From contig NZ_VFRP01000002.1 in assembly GCF_006385685.1 (NCBI RefSeq), positions 186,001 through 250,000 of the forward strand: a DNA stretch of 64,000 bases, given 5' to 3'. Source of the DNA: Amaricoccus solimangrovi (GTDB lineage: Bacteria > Pseudomonadota > Alphaproteobacteria > Rhodobacterales > Rhodobacteraceae). The translations under genes were made by a program, and so were the position numbers. This document shows, piece after piece, positions 8,481 to 15,925 of the stretch (positions are counted from its first letter, which is position 1; each line of letters opens with the position of its first letter). A model generated the notes under the pieces. That model saw nothing but the letters and a program-made list of their open reading frames with translations, ran no database searches and was not told the origin of the DNA.

Positions 8481-9404
8481 ATGTTCACGATTACCGGCTC
8501 GTATAACGAGTTCGACGGGACCGACGGCGACGACGACATTCTGGCTCTCGACCCGGGCCAAGTGATCAGAGGCGGCGACGGCGACGATACGATCTTCATG
8601 TTCTTTCGGATCGACGGCCCGGGGGAGGACGGCGTAGCCATCCCCGGATCTGTCCTCGGCGGCGCCGGAAACGACCATCTCTCGGCCTCGTTCGAGTGGG
8701 TCGATGCCGCGCCGGGGAACTACCTCGATTGCGTCATCAACGGCTGGAACGGCGACGACGTGATGCGCGGCGAGGTCAACGCCCATGGCGGCGGGGCCTA
8801 CCTCACGCTCTACGGCGGGGACGGGGACGATGAGATCTCCGGCCGGGCCGAGGGGCGGACGGCGGACGTGCTCGTCTCTGGCGGCGAAGGGGCCGACCGG
8901 ATCAGCGTCGAGATCATCACGACTGAATCGGGGCTGGCCTCTCTGGAGGGCGGCGCTGGCAATGACCGGATGAGCGTCACCGGCGGAGACGGGAACGTCC
9001 TCACCGGCAACCAGGGCGCGGACACGCTCATCGGCTCGGACGGCGCGGACCGCCTGATCGGCGGACAGAGCAACGACCACCTGACCGGCAACGGCGGCGA
9101 GGACGAGTTCGTGTTCGGCTACGTCCGGAGCGGCGAGCGCGACCGGATCGCGGACTTCCACATCGGCGAGGACGTGATCGACCTCTCCGGCGCGGATGCG
9201 AACCGCTACCGCTCCGGCTCGCAGGAGTGGCAGTTCGCCGGCCCCGACGACTGGCACGGCACCGGGCGCGTCTGGCTGGAGGACGTGGGCAAGACCACCA
9301 CGCTCGTGCATCTCGACACGGGGCGCGCGGAGATGACGATCGCGCTGCTCGACGGCGCGGATGTGCATGCGGCGGATTACGGGGCGGATAGCTTCCTGCT
9401 CTGA
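8481..9404 (+). CDS. RTX calcium-binding repeat protein, prophage cargo
   Basis: I chose ATG 8481 over the upstream 8463 because GGGGTGG precedes it at proper spacing. The 307 residues carry several nonapeptide-like Gly/Asp repeats ([44 protein letters not shown]). These bind Ca2+ in a parallel beta-roll. The C-terminal part ([17 protein letters not shown]) matches the usual cap of RTX proteins exported by type I secretion. No catalytic domain is visible. The gene has its own promoter and terminator between two phage modules, so it is probably cargo or a virion decoration protein. Confidence 0.75.
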   Translation: MFTITGSYNEFDGTDGDDDILALDPGQVIRGGDGDDTIFMFFRIDGPGEDGVAIPGSVLGGAGNDHLSASFEWVDAAPGNYLDCVINGWNGDDVMRGEVNAHGGGAYLTLYGGDGDDEISGRAEGRTADVLVSGGEGADRISVEIITTESGLASLEGGAGNDRMSVTGGDGNVLTGNQGADTLIGSDGADRLIGGQSNDHLTGNGGEDEFVFGYVRSGERDRIADFHIGEDVIDLSGADANRYRSGSQEWQFAGPDDWHGTGRVWLEDVGKTTTLVHLDTGRAEMTIALLDGADVHAADYGADSFLL

Positions 9405-9412
9405 GCCTCAGG

Positions 9413-9430
9413 GGGCGGCTTCGGCCGCCC
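9413..9430 (+). terminator. Terminator of the RTX gene
   Basis: A seven-base-pair GGGCGGC/GCCGCCC stem with a TTCG tetraloop sits nine bases after the stop. The trailing bases are only weakly T-rich (TTCGCTT). Confidence 0.65.
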
Positions 9431-9435
9431 TTCGC

Positions 9436-9464
9436 TTGCCGCGATAGGCGGTTCGCGGTATAAG
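9436..9464 (+). promoter_or_regulatory. Sigma-70-type promoter of the lysis cassette
   Basis: TTGCCG (9436-9441), a 17-base spacer and TATAAG (9459-9464) put the start near 9471. It is nearly identical in design to the promoter at 2908-2936. Confidence 0.65.
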
Positions 9465-9472
9465 GGTAAGGG

Positions 9473-9591
9473 ACCGGCGGCGACGCCGGTGGTCTACGGG
9501 TGCGCCGCGCGGATCAGCGGCGCGGGCTACGGCGCCCGATGCAGCCGGTGACAGCGCGGCGCGCGATCTCCCCTCGCGGGGTGAGCACCGG
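9473..9591 (+). ncRNA. Structured leader with three-way junction, copy 2
   Basis: From just after the predicted start, the RNA can form ACCGGCG/CGCCGGT with a GCGA (GNRA) loop (9473-9490) and GCGCCGC/GCGGCGC (9502-9523). A three-way junction follows: closing stem CCGGTG (9545-9550)/CACCGG (9586-9591), hairpin GCGC-GGC-GCGC (9554-9564), and hairpin CTCCCC...GGGG..AG (9568-9585). It matches copy 1 in order and joint lengths, and precedes a TTG start codon. Function unknown; translational or antitermination control is possible. Confidence 0.5.
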
Positions 9592-9601
9592 ATAAGCCCC
9601 C

Positions 9602-10024
9602 TTGACGCAATCTCGCATTGAATCGCCCCCCGATCAGGATTGGCACGTCGGCGGCTGGACGATCGAGCGCCGGCTGACAGTCGGGACGGTCATCGCCCTC
9701 GTTTCCATCATCGCCCTGGGTGCGAAGCTCTATTACCGGGTCGATGCGCTCGAGCAGCGCGCGGCCGCCATCCAGACCGAGCAGGCCGAGGGCAAGGAGC
9801 GCGCGGACCAGCGCCAGGTCGACACCCAGCGATACATCGACGAGGCGGTCAAGGCAGGCCGCGCCGCGCGCGAGGGCCTCGAGGCGCGGGTGCGCGCGAC
9901 CGAGAACCAGTATGCCGGCGTCTCGGCCCAGCTGCAGGGCCTCGGCGCGCAGCTGACCGGCATCGGCGCTGACGTGCGCGACCTGCGGAAGTCCATCGAG
10001 GAAAGCAGGGCGCGCGAGAGATGA
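9602..10024 (+). CDS. Spanin-like / lysis-associated membrane protein
   Basis: Translation appears to start at TTG; no ATG or GTG precedes the membrane segment in frame. The 140 residues have a short cytoplasmic N-terminus, one transmembrane helix (about 24-43), then a continuous Glu/Arg/Ala/Gln-rich coiled coil to the end. That is the topology of an inner-membrane spanin subunit. It is the first gene of a chain joined by ATGA overlaps with endolysin and holin-like genes, which supports a role in lysis. No outer-membrane spanin partner is visible, so another coiled-coil membrane role remains possible. Confidence 0.55.
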   Translation: MTQSRIESPPDQDWHVGGWTIERRLTVGTVIALVSIIALGAKLYYRVDALEQRAAAIQTEQAEGKERADQRQVDTQRYIDEAVKAGRAAREGLEARVRATENQYAGVSAQLQGLGAQLTGIGADVRDLRKSIEESRARER

Positions 10025-10803
10025 ACCGCAAGGCCTTCTTCGACGCGCTGCGCGGCGGCCCGGTGTTCGGACGGGCGATCCCCGCGCCGGCGGTGGTGAC
10101 GTGCGACGCGATCCTCGACGAGGCGGAGAAGCGCGGGACCAAGCTGCGGCATCTCGCCTACATCCTCGCGACGGCGCGCTGGGAATGCGGCGCCGACATG
10201 AAGCCGAAGCGCGAGAATCTCTACTACACGAGCGCGGAGCGGATCCGGGCAGTCTGGCCGGCGCGGTTCAAATCCGACCGCGACGCGACGCCATTCGTGA
10301 GGAACCCGCGCGCGCTGGCGAACCGGGTCTATTCCGGGCGCCTCGGGAACGGCCCGGCGGACGGGTACACCTTCCTCGGGCGCGGGCTGGTGCAGCTGAC
10401 CGGGCGGGGCAACTACGCCCGCGCCGGGCGCGAGCTCGGCTTGCCGCTCGTCCAGACCCCCGACCTCGCCCTGCAGATGGGGCCGGCCGTCGCGATCCTT
10501 TTCTCCGGCATGGAAGAGGGCTGGTTCACCGGGATCAGCCTCGAGGATGCCGAGCGCATCCCCGGCTACGAGGACGACCGCAGGATCATCAACGGAACCG
10601 ACAGGGCCGCCGAGGTCGCGCGGCTCGCGGAGGCGTTCGAGGGGGCGCTGGAGGCGGCTGGCTGGCCCGAGGATGGCCCGGAGCCGGCGCAGGCCCCGGA
10701 GCCCGCCGGAGACGCGCAGGCGAGCGCCTGGGCGGCGTGGATCAACAGCGCCCCGCCGGGCGCGCTGGCGTGGCTGGGCGCCATCCCCGGAGGGCAGGCA
10801 TGA
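10021..10803 (+). CDS. Phage endolysin, GH19 chitinase-like fold
   Basis: This 260-residue protein would cleave peptidoglycan glycan chains during host lysis. Residues 40-140 carry the GH19-type lysozyme pattern: a helix with Glu55 (ARWECG) as likely acid, then YSGRLGN and the strong GYTFLGRGLVQLTG block. The last 60 residues are Pro/Ala-rich and end in a hydrophobic stretch that may help membrane contact. There is no signal peptide, so release depends on a holin. Its ATG overlaps the stop of the spanin-like gene, and its stop overlaps the next ATG. Confidence 0.85.
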   Translation: MNRKAFFDALRGGPVFGRAIPAPAVVTCDAILDEAEKRGTKLRHLAYILATARWECGADMKPKRENLYYTSAERIRAVWPARFKSDRDATPFVRNPRALANRVYSGRLGNGPADGYTFLGRGLVQLTGRGNYARAGRELGLPLVQTPDLALQMGPAVAILFSGMEEGWFTGISLEDAERIPGYEDDRRIINGTDRAAEVARLAEAFEGALEAAGWPEDGPEPAQAPEPAGDAQASAWAAWINSAPPGALAWLGAIPGGQA

Positions 10804-11354
10804 ACTGGCAGGACCTGGGCGAGGAACTGAGGGGCATCGGCCTGTCGGCGGTGGGGGGCGCGCTGGTAGGTGGCGCGCCGGGCGCGGTGCTCGCGACTGG
10901 GCAGGAGATCGCCAAGCGCATCGGCGCGGCCGAGGCCTCGCCGGAGGTCATCCGCGACGCGCTCGAGGCGGACCCGGAGGCGCTGGCGCAGATGCGCGCG
11001 CTCGAGGTCGAGATGGCGAAGGTCGACGAGCGGCGCGAGGCGCGGGCGGCGGACAGCGCCGAGGAACTGGCGCGGATTGCCACCGCGGATGTGCAGGACG
11101 CGCGGGCGACGCGAGGGGTAGATGACTGGATGCGAGCCGCTCTCGCGCCTCTCGTCCTGGCGATCACCGTCGCCCTCAGCGTCTACATCTTCAAGGTCAC
11201 GCCCGAGGGCAAGGAGCCTTCGTCGACGGCCATGTACATCCTGGGGCAGTTCGGCGGCTTCTCGGCAGCGGTCATCTACTTCTATTTCGGGAGTTCGCTT
11301 GGCAGCGCGCGACGCGCCGAGGAAATCTCGCGGATGAAGGGCGCGGGGAAATGA
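10800..11354 (+). CDS. Holin-like membrane protein
   Basis: ATG 10800 overlaps the endolysin stop. The 184 residues begin with a Gly-rich weakly hydrophobic helix (about 10-35), followed by a charged helical middle. Two clear transmembrane helices (about 109-130 and 145-165) precede the tail, which has the FGSSLGSARR motif typical of the cytoplasmic end of 3-TM holins, including those of gene-transfer-agent type. Likely role: forming inner-membrane lesions that release the endolysin. The direct coupling to the endolysin supports the call. Confidence 0.7.
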   Translation: MNWQDLGEELRGIGLSAVGGALVGGAPGAVLATGQEIAKRIGAAEASPEVIRDALEADPEALAQMRALEVEMAKVDERREARAADSAEELARIATADVQDARATRGVDDWMRAALAPLVLAITVALSVYIFKVTPEGKEPSSTAMYILGQFGGFSAAVIYFYFGSSLGSARRAEEISRMKGAGK

Positions 11355-11851
11355 TCGCCGCGAAGCCGCACGGCTATTGGGGCCGCCCGGTCCCGGCGCA
11401 CCGGCTCGCGCGCTACCTGCGGCAGGGCCTGCCGAGCGGGCCGGAGGGGCCGGGCAAGATCCTGCTTTGGGGCGCGGAGGCGGGCGGCGGGCAGGCGGGG
11501 CCGCAGCTGCCGGCCTGCCTCGTCGCGCCCAGCACGCCCTATACGCCCGGCATCCTCGGGGCGCCCAGCGTCGGCGGCACGATCAGCGCGAACCTCGGCC
11601 TCTGGAGCGTGACCGATCTCGCGTTCCGCTGGCTCGCGGATGGCGCCGAGATCGACAAGCCTGCGTCGTGGGTCATCCCCGATGCGCTGTTCGGCGCCGC
11701 GATCACGCTGGAGGTCACAGCGACCGGAGCGGACGGCGTGACGGTGCGCGAGACTGACCCCCTCACCGTCATCGCGGGCGACCTGATCGCGATCGGCTTC
11801 TGGTCCGATCACTCCCCCTGGCACGATACCTCGAACTGGAGCGATGGATGA
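11351..11851 (+). CDS. Phage protein upstream of tailspike, Ig-like segment
   Basis: Coupled at both ends by ATGA overlaps. The first 55 residues are Pro/Gly-rich (WGRPVPAHRLARYL). Residues about 58-140 look like one bacterial Ig-like domain (ITLEVTATGADG). The end is Trp-rich. It lies immediately before the 677-residue tailspike, so it may be an attachment or assembly partner. No family recognised. Confidence 0.5.
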   Translation: MIAAKPHGYWGRPVPAHRLARYLRQGLPSGPEGPGKILLWGAEAGGGQAGPQLPACLVAPSTPYTPGILGAPSVGGTISANLGLWSVTDLAFRWLADGAEIDKPASWVIPDALFGAAITLEVTATGADGVTVRETDPLTVIAGDLIAIGFWSDHSPWHDTSNWSDG

Positions 11852-13881
11852 CCGACCGCAGCTTTGCAAACGACGAGGGCGGCGGGGACATCCGGGCCAA
11901 GATCAACGGCGCGATCGCGGATGTGGATCGGCTGAAGGATACCACCTTCGACACCCCCGCCGCGCTGCTCGCCGCCAGTGCCCCGGGCGATACCGTCGCG
12001 GTCGCGGAAGGGCAGATGCTGCGCGGCGGGCCGTTCTTCTATGCGGCGGCTCCGGCGGGCATCCTCGCCATGCCGAACCTGCTCCTGAACCCGGTCCGCA
12101 ACCCGAATGGCATGGTCTCGGCCTCGCAACTCGGGTGCGAGGTCGCGCGGACGCAGGCGGCGGCGGTGAGCGCGGCCGATTCCACGGACAAGCTTCAGGC
12201 GGCTCTCGACGCCGGGTACGACCTCTATCTCGACGGCTGGCCGAACATCGCCGGCCCGATCAACCCGGCCGGCCGGGCCATCATCGGCACGGGCAACGCG
12301 CAGTCCGGGCTCTGGTGCTCCGGCGCGTCGGCGGGCGTGCTGGCGGACGGGACCGGGACCAACCTTCGCGACTTCTCGATCATGTCGGACTACACCGCCG
12401 AGATCCTGCTTCAGGTCGGCGGCGGCGTCGAGGGCGACACGCTCCGGTATTTCGGGCAGGGGCTTTTCGTCTACGGCGCGAAGAAGCGGAATGGCCTCAT
12501 CATGGAGTATGCCAACGGGCGCTCCATCGGCTGCATCTTCCGCCGCGCCGGCAATCGCGATGGCTCGGCCTCGATCATCGACGTGGACAGCCATAGCGTC
12601 GAGATGCGGTGCTTCCACCATTTCACCCAATGCGAGATGAGCGCGGCGACGGGGTATTCGCTCTACATCGTCGGCGGGCCGGGCTGGGAGGAAGGCCACG
12701 CCGCGCTCGACATGTGCCGCATCCAGACCGGGCACAAGGGCCTGATCATGGCGGCGAATTACTCGACCGACTATGTGCCGGCGGTCATCACCGTGACGAA
12801 CGGCTATTTCGAGAACCCGGGCCTGACCCATGCCGGCGGCGTCAACAACGCGAGCCTCGGCCCGGCGATCGCCGCGCAGGGCGCCATCGAGATGTACATC
12901 GGCGCGTGCTCGAAGCTGATGGGGCGGAAGGCCACCTTCCTCCTGGCCGCCTACGACGGCGCGCGGATCTCCGCCCCCCGAGGCGGCGCGGTGAAGTTCA
13001 GCGCGCTCGGCACGTCGCAGCTCGGCGCGCTCGCCACCGTCGACAAGGCGCCGACGACCGCGTTTACCGCCGGCCTGCTCGTCTCGCATGGCGGGTTCCT
13101 CGTGACCGACAGCGGCACGGTCTATGCGCCGAAGGCCGATCAGATCCCGTTCACGACCGGCGCGACCTTCGCGGCCGAGGCATCGAAGTGGATCGCCACC
13201 ACGCAGACCGAGGGGATGATCTCCCTCCCGTGCATGCCGCCGCTGCGGTCGAACGACTCGAACGCCTTCTCGCTCACCGACTGGAAGCTGTTCATCGACA
13301 CGCCGTTCACCAAGGGCCGGCTCCCGATCGACATCGACGGCCTGCGGCTGGTCAAGGAACTGATCGACGGGACTTCAACGGCGGGCCTCACGCTCAACGT
13401 CTGCACCGCGGCGATCTCGAGCACGGCGGGGGAGTTCATCTCCGGGACGAGCGCGCTCGCGCTGACCGGCACGGGCTCGTCGGGCACGGCCAATTTCTCG
13501 CTGACCTTCGACATTCCGAAGCACCTGGTCGGCAAATTCCTCTGCATCACGACGGCGCTCGCCTACAAGCAGGTCGGGGCCACCTTCGGCTCGGCGGGGA
13601 CCATGCAGCCCCGCATCCGCGTCACGGCGGGGACGGCGACGGTGTTCCCCTCTGTCGCGGCCGACGCGCAGAACATCGCCACCAACCTGACGCTCACCCC
13701 CGGCGCGGGCAACCTCACCGACTGGTATTACGGGATGCACATCTTCCGGCCGGAGACTGCCGGGACGCTCACCTTCACATTCGTGTGGGATGGCGTGACC
13801 GGCATCCGCGACGACACGGCGCTGGTCGACAACGTGCGGCTCTGGATCCTGCCGTCGCAGGATGAAGGGACGATCGCGTGA
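11848..13881 (+). CDS. Phage tailspike-like protein, beta-helix
   Basis: This 677-residue protein starts at an ATGA overlap. The N-terminus is a short helical attachment segment. Residues about 60-400 have the repeating short-strand, Gly/Asn-turn pattern of a right-handed parallel beta-helix, including a GCxIxR-type rung and KLQAALDAG near the helix cap, as in polysaccharide-processing tailspikes. The last 200 residues are a beta-sandwich (LTLTPGAGNL, FTFVWDG), plausibly a carbohydrate-binding or trimerisation domain. It is a second receptor-binding protein in this prophage, placed after lysis rather than with the other fibres. Confidence 0.65.
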   Translation: MTDRSFANDEGGGDIRAKINGAIADVDRLKDTTFDTPAALLAASAPGDTVAVAEGQMLRGGPFFYAAAPAGILAMPNLLLNPVRNPNGMVSASQLGCEVARTQAAAVSAADSTDKLQAALDAGYDLYLDGWPNIAGPINPAGRAIIGTGNAQSGLWCSGASAGVLADGTGTNLRDFSIMSDYTAEILLQVGGGVEGDTLRYFGQGLFVYGAKKRNGLIMEYANGRSIGCIFRRAGNRDGSASIIDVDSHSVEMRCFHHFTQCEMSAATGYSLYIVGGPGWEEGHAALDMCRIQTGHKGLIMAANYSTDYVPAVITVTNGYFENPGLTHAGGVNNASLGPAIAAQGAIEMYIGACSKLMGRKATFLLAAYDGARISAPRGGAVKFSALGTSQLGALATVDKAPTTAFTAGLLVSHGGFLVTDSGTVYAPKADQIPFTTGATFAAEASKWIATTQTEGMISLPCMPPLRSNDSNAFSLTDWKLFIDTPFTKGRLPIDIDGLRLVKELIDGTSTAGLTLNVCTAAISSTAGEFISGTSALALTGTGSSGTANFSLTFDIPKHLVGKFLCITTALAYKQVGATFGSAGTMQPRIRVTAGTATVFPSVAADAQNIATNLTLTPGAGNLTDWYYGMHIFRPETAGTLTFTFVWDGVTGIRDDTALVDNVRLWILPSQDEGTIA

Positions 13882-14027
13882 CCCTGATCCTCACCCTCTG
13901 CGCCGGCCTGCTGTGCGAGGAGCACCGCTATCCGGCGCCGTCGATGCTCGCGTGCATGCTCGCCCAGCCGGAGATCGCGCGCGAGGTCAGGCCTGGGTGG
14001 CGGGTGGAGCGGTGGCGGTGTGAATGA
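13878..14027 (+). CDS. Small phage protein, 49 codons
   Basis: The GTG start overlaps the tailspike stop (GTGA), and a terminator hairpin begins directly after its stop, so it ends the late operon. The product is Cys-rich (four Cys in the first 35 residues), with a hydrophobic N-terminus (TLILTLCAGLLC) and an Arg/Trp-rich tail. Function unknown; the conserved coupling argues that it is translated. Confidence 0.55.
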   Translation: MTLILTLCAGLLCEEHRYPAPSMLACMLAQPEIAREVRPGWRVERWRCE

Positions 14028-14046
14028 CCCTCGGTAGTACCGAGGG
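14028..14046 (+). terminator. Terminator of the late phage operon
   Basis: CCCTCGG-TAGTA-CCGAGGG, a perfect seven-base-pair hairpin, starts at the base after the last stop codon. No T-tract follows. Confidence 0.6.
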
Positions 14047-14184
14047 GTGATGCGCGGGCCGGGCGCTACTCCGGCTCTGAGGGCTTCCACTTAGCCGCCA
14101 AGGTCGCTTTCGCCTCAACGGATTGAACGGCTTCCGGACGCCTGCCCCCACCAGTCCTACTGCGGAGCTTATCCGCCTTCCGCG

Positions 14185-14212
14185 CCCCCGCACCTTAGCA
14201 CAGGCGCGGGGG
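14185..14212 (-). terminator. Terminator hairpin after the leftward phage genes
   Basis: CCCCCGC (14185-14191) pairs with GCGGGGG (14206-14212) around a 14-base loop, 11 bases beyond the stop of the leftward 122-codon gene. No clear T-tract. Confidence 0.5.
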
Positions 14213-14223
14213 AGGGGCTAGGG

Positions 14224-14592
14224 TCAGGCGGGCCATCTGATTGCCGAGAATGCCTCCCACTTCGCGATGATCTGATCCCAAAGGCCCGCGATCTCGGGAG
14301 AGGGCCAAGCGTAGCGCGGAGACGTGCCATATTCGGTGAGGCCGTGCCCAGCCAGAACGTAAAGCGCGAACTCCCCGGCGAAACCCCATTGATCCATGAA
14401 CTCCGCCTGCGTCTTGTCGCGGACAGCCTTGAGCGCCGCGATCATCATGGCGTCGCTCTCCGAGGAGTAGCCGCCGTAGATGCCGTGAATCACATCCTCC
14501 CACGGGTCAAACTCGTCCATGTCGATCGGCGCGTCATCGCCCGGTAGGGGTTTCGCCAGCGCCACCTCCAGCTTGGTCCGCGTATCGTCCAT
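14224..14592 (-). CDS. Hypothetical prophage protein, 122 aa
   Basis: A very good ribosome binding site (GGGGAGA, about four bases of spacing) precedes the ATG. The protein is acidic and helical, with a conserved-looking MDEFDPWEDV segment and several Trp residues. There is no signal peptide, membrane helix or recognised motif. It lies 39 bases downstream of the zinc-ribbon gene on the same strand and probably shares its transcript. It opposes the phage late genes, as lysogenic cargo often does. Confidence 0.6.
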   Translation of the reverse strand: MDDTRTKLEVALAKPLPGDDAPIDMDEFDPWEDVIHGIYGGYSSESDAMMIAALKAVRDKTQAEFMDQWGFAGEFALYVLAGHGLTEYGTSPRYAWPSPEIAGLWDQIIAKWEAFSAIRWPA

Positions 14593-14631
14593 CGGGTCTC
14601 CCCCTGTCGCTGTCCTGATGCCTAGGCGGGG

Positions 14632-14838
14632 TTAGCCGACATAGTCATCATAGGATCGATAGACCTTCGTCAGAGAGCCGGTGCTCGGATCCGTTACGAA
14701 CCAATAGCGCGGAGGGGGCCCTTCGCCCTTCCATGCCTTCCAATCGTCGGATGCGCCCTTGGCCTTGGCGCAAGGGCACTGGGCGACCCAAGGCGCATTT
14801 CCGGCGCCGCAAGCCGGGCATTTCCATCCTTGATCCAT
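14632..14838 (-). CDS. Small zinc-ribbon protein, prophage
   Basis: The 68 residues contain CPAC near residue 8 and CPC near residue 22, a likely zinc-binding knuckle, then a Trp/Tyr-rich tail. GGGAGA precedes the ATG by eight bases. A seven-base inverted repeat (GTATCAG at 14840-14846, CTGATAC at 14872-14878) spans its leader and could be an operator. Base composition is less GC-rich than the neighbouring host genes. Role unknown. Confidence 0.6.
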   Translation of the reverse strand: MDQGWKCPACGAGNAPWVAQCPCAKAKGASDDWKAWKGEGPPPRYWFVTDPSTGSLTKVYRSYDDYVG

Positions 14839-14839
14839 G

Positions 14840-14878
14840 GTATCAGATTCTCCCTTCGATCACGCTATGTCCTGATAC
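14840..14878. promoter_or_regulatory. Inverted repeat, possible operator
   Basis: GTATCAG and CTGATAC, seven-base arms separated by 25 bases, flank the leader of the leftward zinc-ribbon gene. The left arm abuts its start codon. Confidence 0.35.
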
Positions 14879-14918
14879 TCTCGGACGGTTAAGCTACTGA
14901 CTTCGCACGAAATATGCG

Positions 14919-14944
14919 CGGACTTCTAATCCGGCGCTCTACCC
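14919..14944. other. tRNA-like fragment, possible attachment-site remnant
   Basis: Read rightward, CGGA-CTTCTAA-TCCG (14919-14933) is a perfect Arg(UCU)-type anticodon arm. Read leftward, GGGTAGAGCG (14944-14935) looks like a D-arm 3' half. Neither strand continues into an intact tRNA. It lies at the prophage edge, so an att remnant is possible. Confidence 0.3.
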
Positions 14945-14970
14945 ATGGAACGAATCCGGGCCGAATCGAG

Positions 14971-14994
14971 AATGTGCAAAACAATGTGCAAAAC
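14971..14994. repeat. Two tandem 12-bp repeats
   Basis: AATGTGCAAAAC occurs twice with no gap, 53 bases left of tRNA-Cys. Tandem short sites of this kind can be integrase arm or excisionase sites; here that is only inference. Confidence 0.5.
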
Positions 14995-15047
14995 ATCGAT
15001 CGCGCCCTTGCGCCACGTTCCGAAAAGTGAAATAGCTTCCGCCGGTT

Positions 15048-15121
15048 GGCGACGTGGCGGAGTGGTGACGCAGCGGATTGCAAATCCGTCCACACCGGTT
15101 CGATTCCGGTCGTCGCCTCCA
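15048..15121 (+). tRNA. tRNA-Cys (GCA)
   Basis: The acceptor GGCGACG pairs with CGTCGCC, and the anticodon arm is GCGGA-TTGCAAA-TCCGT with anticodon GCA. The T arm ACCGG-TTCGATT-CCGGT is perfect. The discriminator is T and CCA is encoded, as expected for tRNA-Cys. It is intact and marks the junction between prophage-like sequence on its left and host genes on its right. Confidence 0.95.
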
Positions 15122-15298
15122 TTTTCCGATCATTCAAGACTCCGTGTCCGGTCCCGCCGGGGCCATCCGGCGGCGCGGATTCCCAACGGGTTTCGCCGGC
15201 CGCGCCCGCCGAGGCCGCGCCGTTCCCATCGGCCGCTCCCTTGCTTTCGCGCCGCGTGGCGCCAATTGTGGGCATCGGGACGGTTCGAGCGGGTGTCG

Positions 15299-15922
15299 AT
15301 GACCGAGGGCGGGGAGAGACGGGGGACGGATGGCCCGGGCGCGCGCGCGTTGCCCGTGATCGGCACGCTCGCCGAGCTCTGGGGCTATCTCCGCGAGGAT
15401 TACGCGACTCATTCGACCACGCTCGAGGTCACGGCGCTGAAGCCGGGATTTCTCGCGGTCGCCTTCTACCGGATCGGGGTCTGGGCCAATGGCCGGCCGT
15501 GGCTGCCGCGCGCGATCATCCGCCGCCTGCTCTCGGTGCCGGTCTATTTCATCCGCAACTGCTTCGGAATCGCGCTTCCCGCCTCGTCGCGCGTCGGGCG
15601 GCGGCTGAAGATCGTGAACCAGGGCGGCATCGTCATCCATGCCCGCGCCCGGCTCGGCGACGACTGCGTCATCCGCCAGGGCGTGACGATCGGCTTCGCC
15701 GGAAGCCGCGGCCCCGGCAGCGTGCCGGTGCTCGGCGACCGGGTCGAGGTCGGCGCCGGAGCGATCGTCGCGGGCGCGGCGCGGATCGGGGACGACGTCA
15801 GGATCGCCGCGAACGCGGTCGTGATGCGCGACGTGCCCGCCGGCAGCATCGTCGCGGCGCCGCCGGTCCGGATCATGGCCCCGCCGCCCCGCCGGGCGGA
15901 ACGCGCCGCGGGAGGCGGCTGA
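15299..15922 (+). CDS. Serine acetyltransferase-like hexapeptide transferase
   Basis: Start chosen at ATG 15299; the frame runs further left but only through the tRNA. The 207 residues have an N-terminal helical, partly hydrophobic part (about 70-95). A left-handed beta-helix (about 100-195) follows, with the IVIHARARLGDD and GVTIG turns of the SAT/LbetaH family, which use acetyl-CoA. It lacks the full N-terminal domain of CysE, so it more likely acetylates a sugar or a carrier-bound intermediate than makes O-acetylserine. It sits three bases before an FkbH-like gene. A sister gene is at 24977. Confidence 0.75.
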   Translation: MTEGGERRGTDGPGARALPVIGTLAELWGYLREDYATHSTTLEVTALKPGFLAVAFYRIGVWANGRPWLPRAIIRRLLSVPVYFIRNCFGIALPASSRVGRRLKIVNQGGIVIHARARLGDDCVIRQGVTIGFAGSRGPGSVPVLGDRVEVGAGAIVAGAARIGDDVRIAANAVVMRDVPAGSIVAAPPVRIMAPPPRRAERAAGGG

Positions 15923-15925
15923 GGC

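Noticed and set aside
14889-15275. Minus-strand frame across the tRNA-Cys
   Set aside because: Its middle is the antisense of the tRNA, a well-known source of false proteins; there is no ribosome site.
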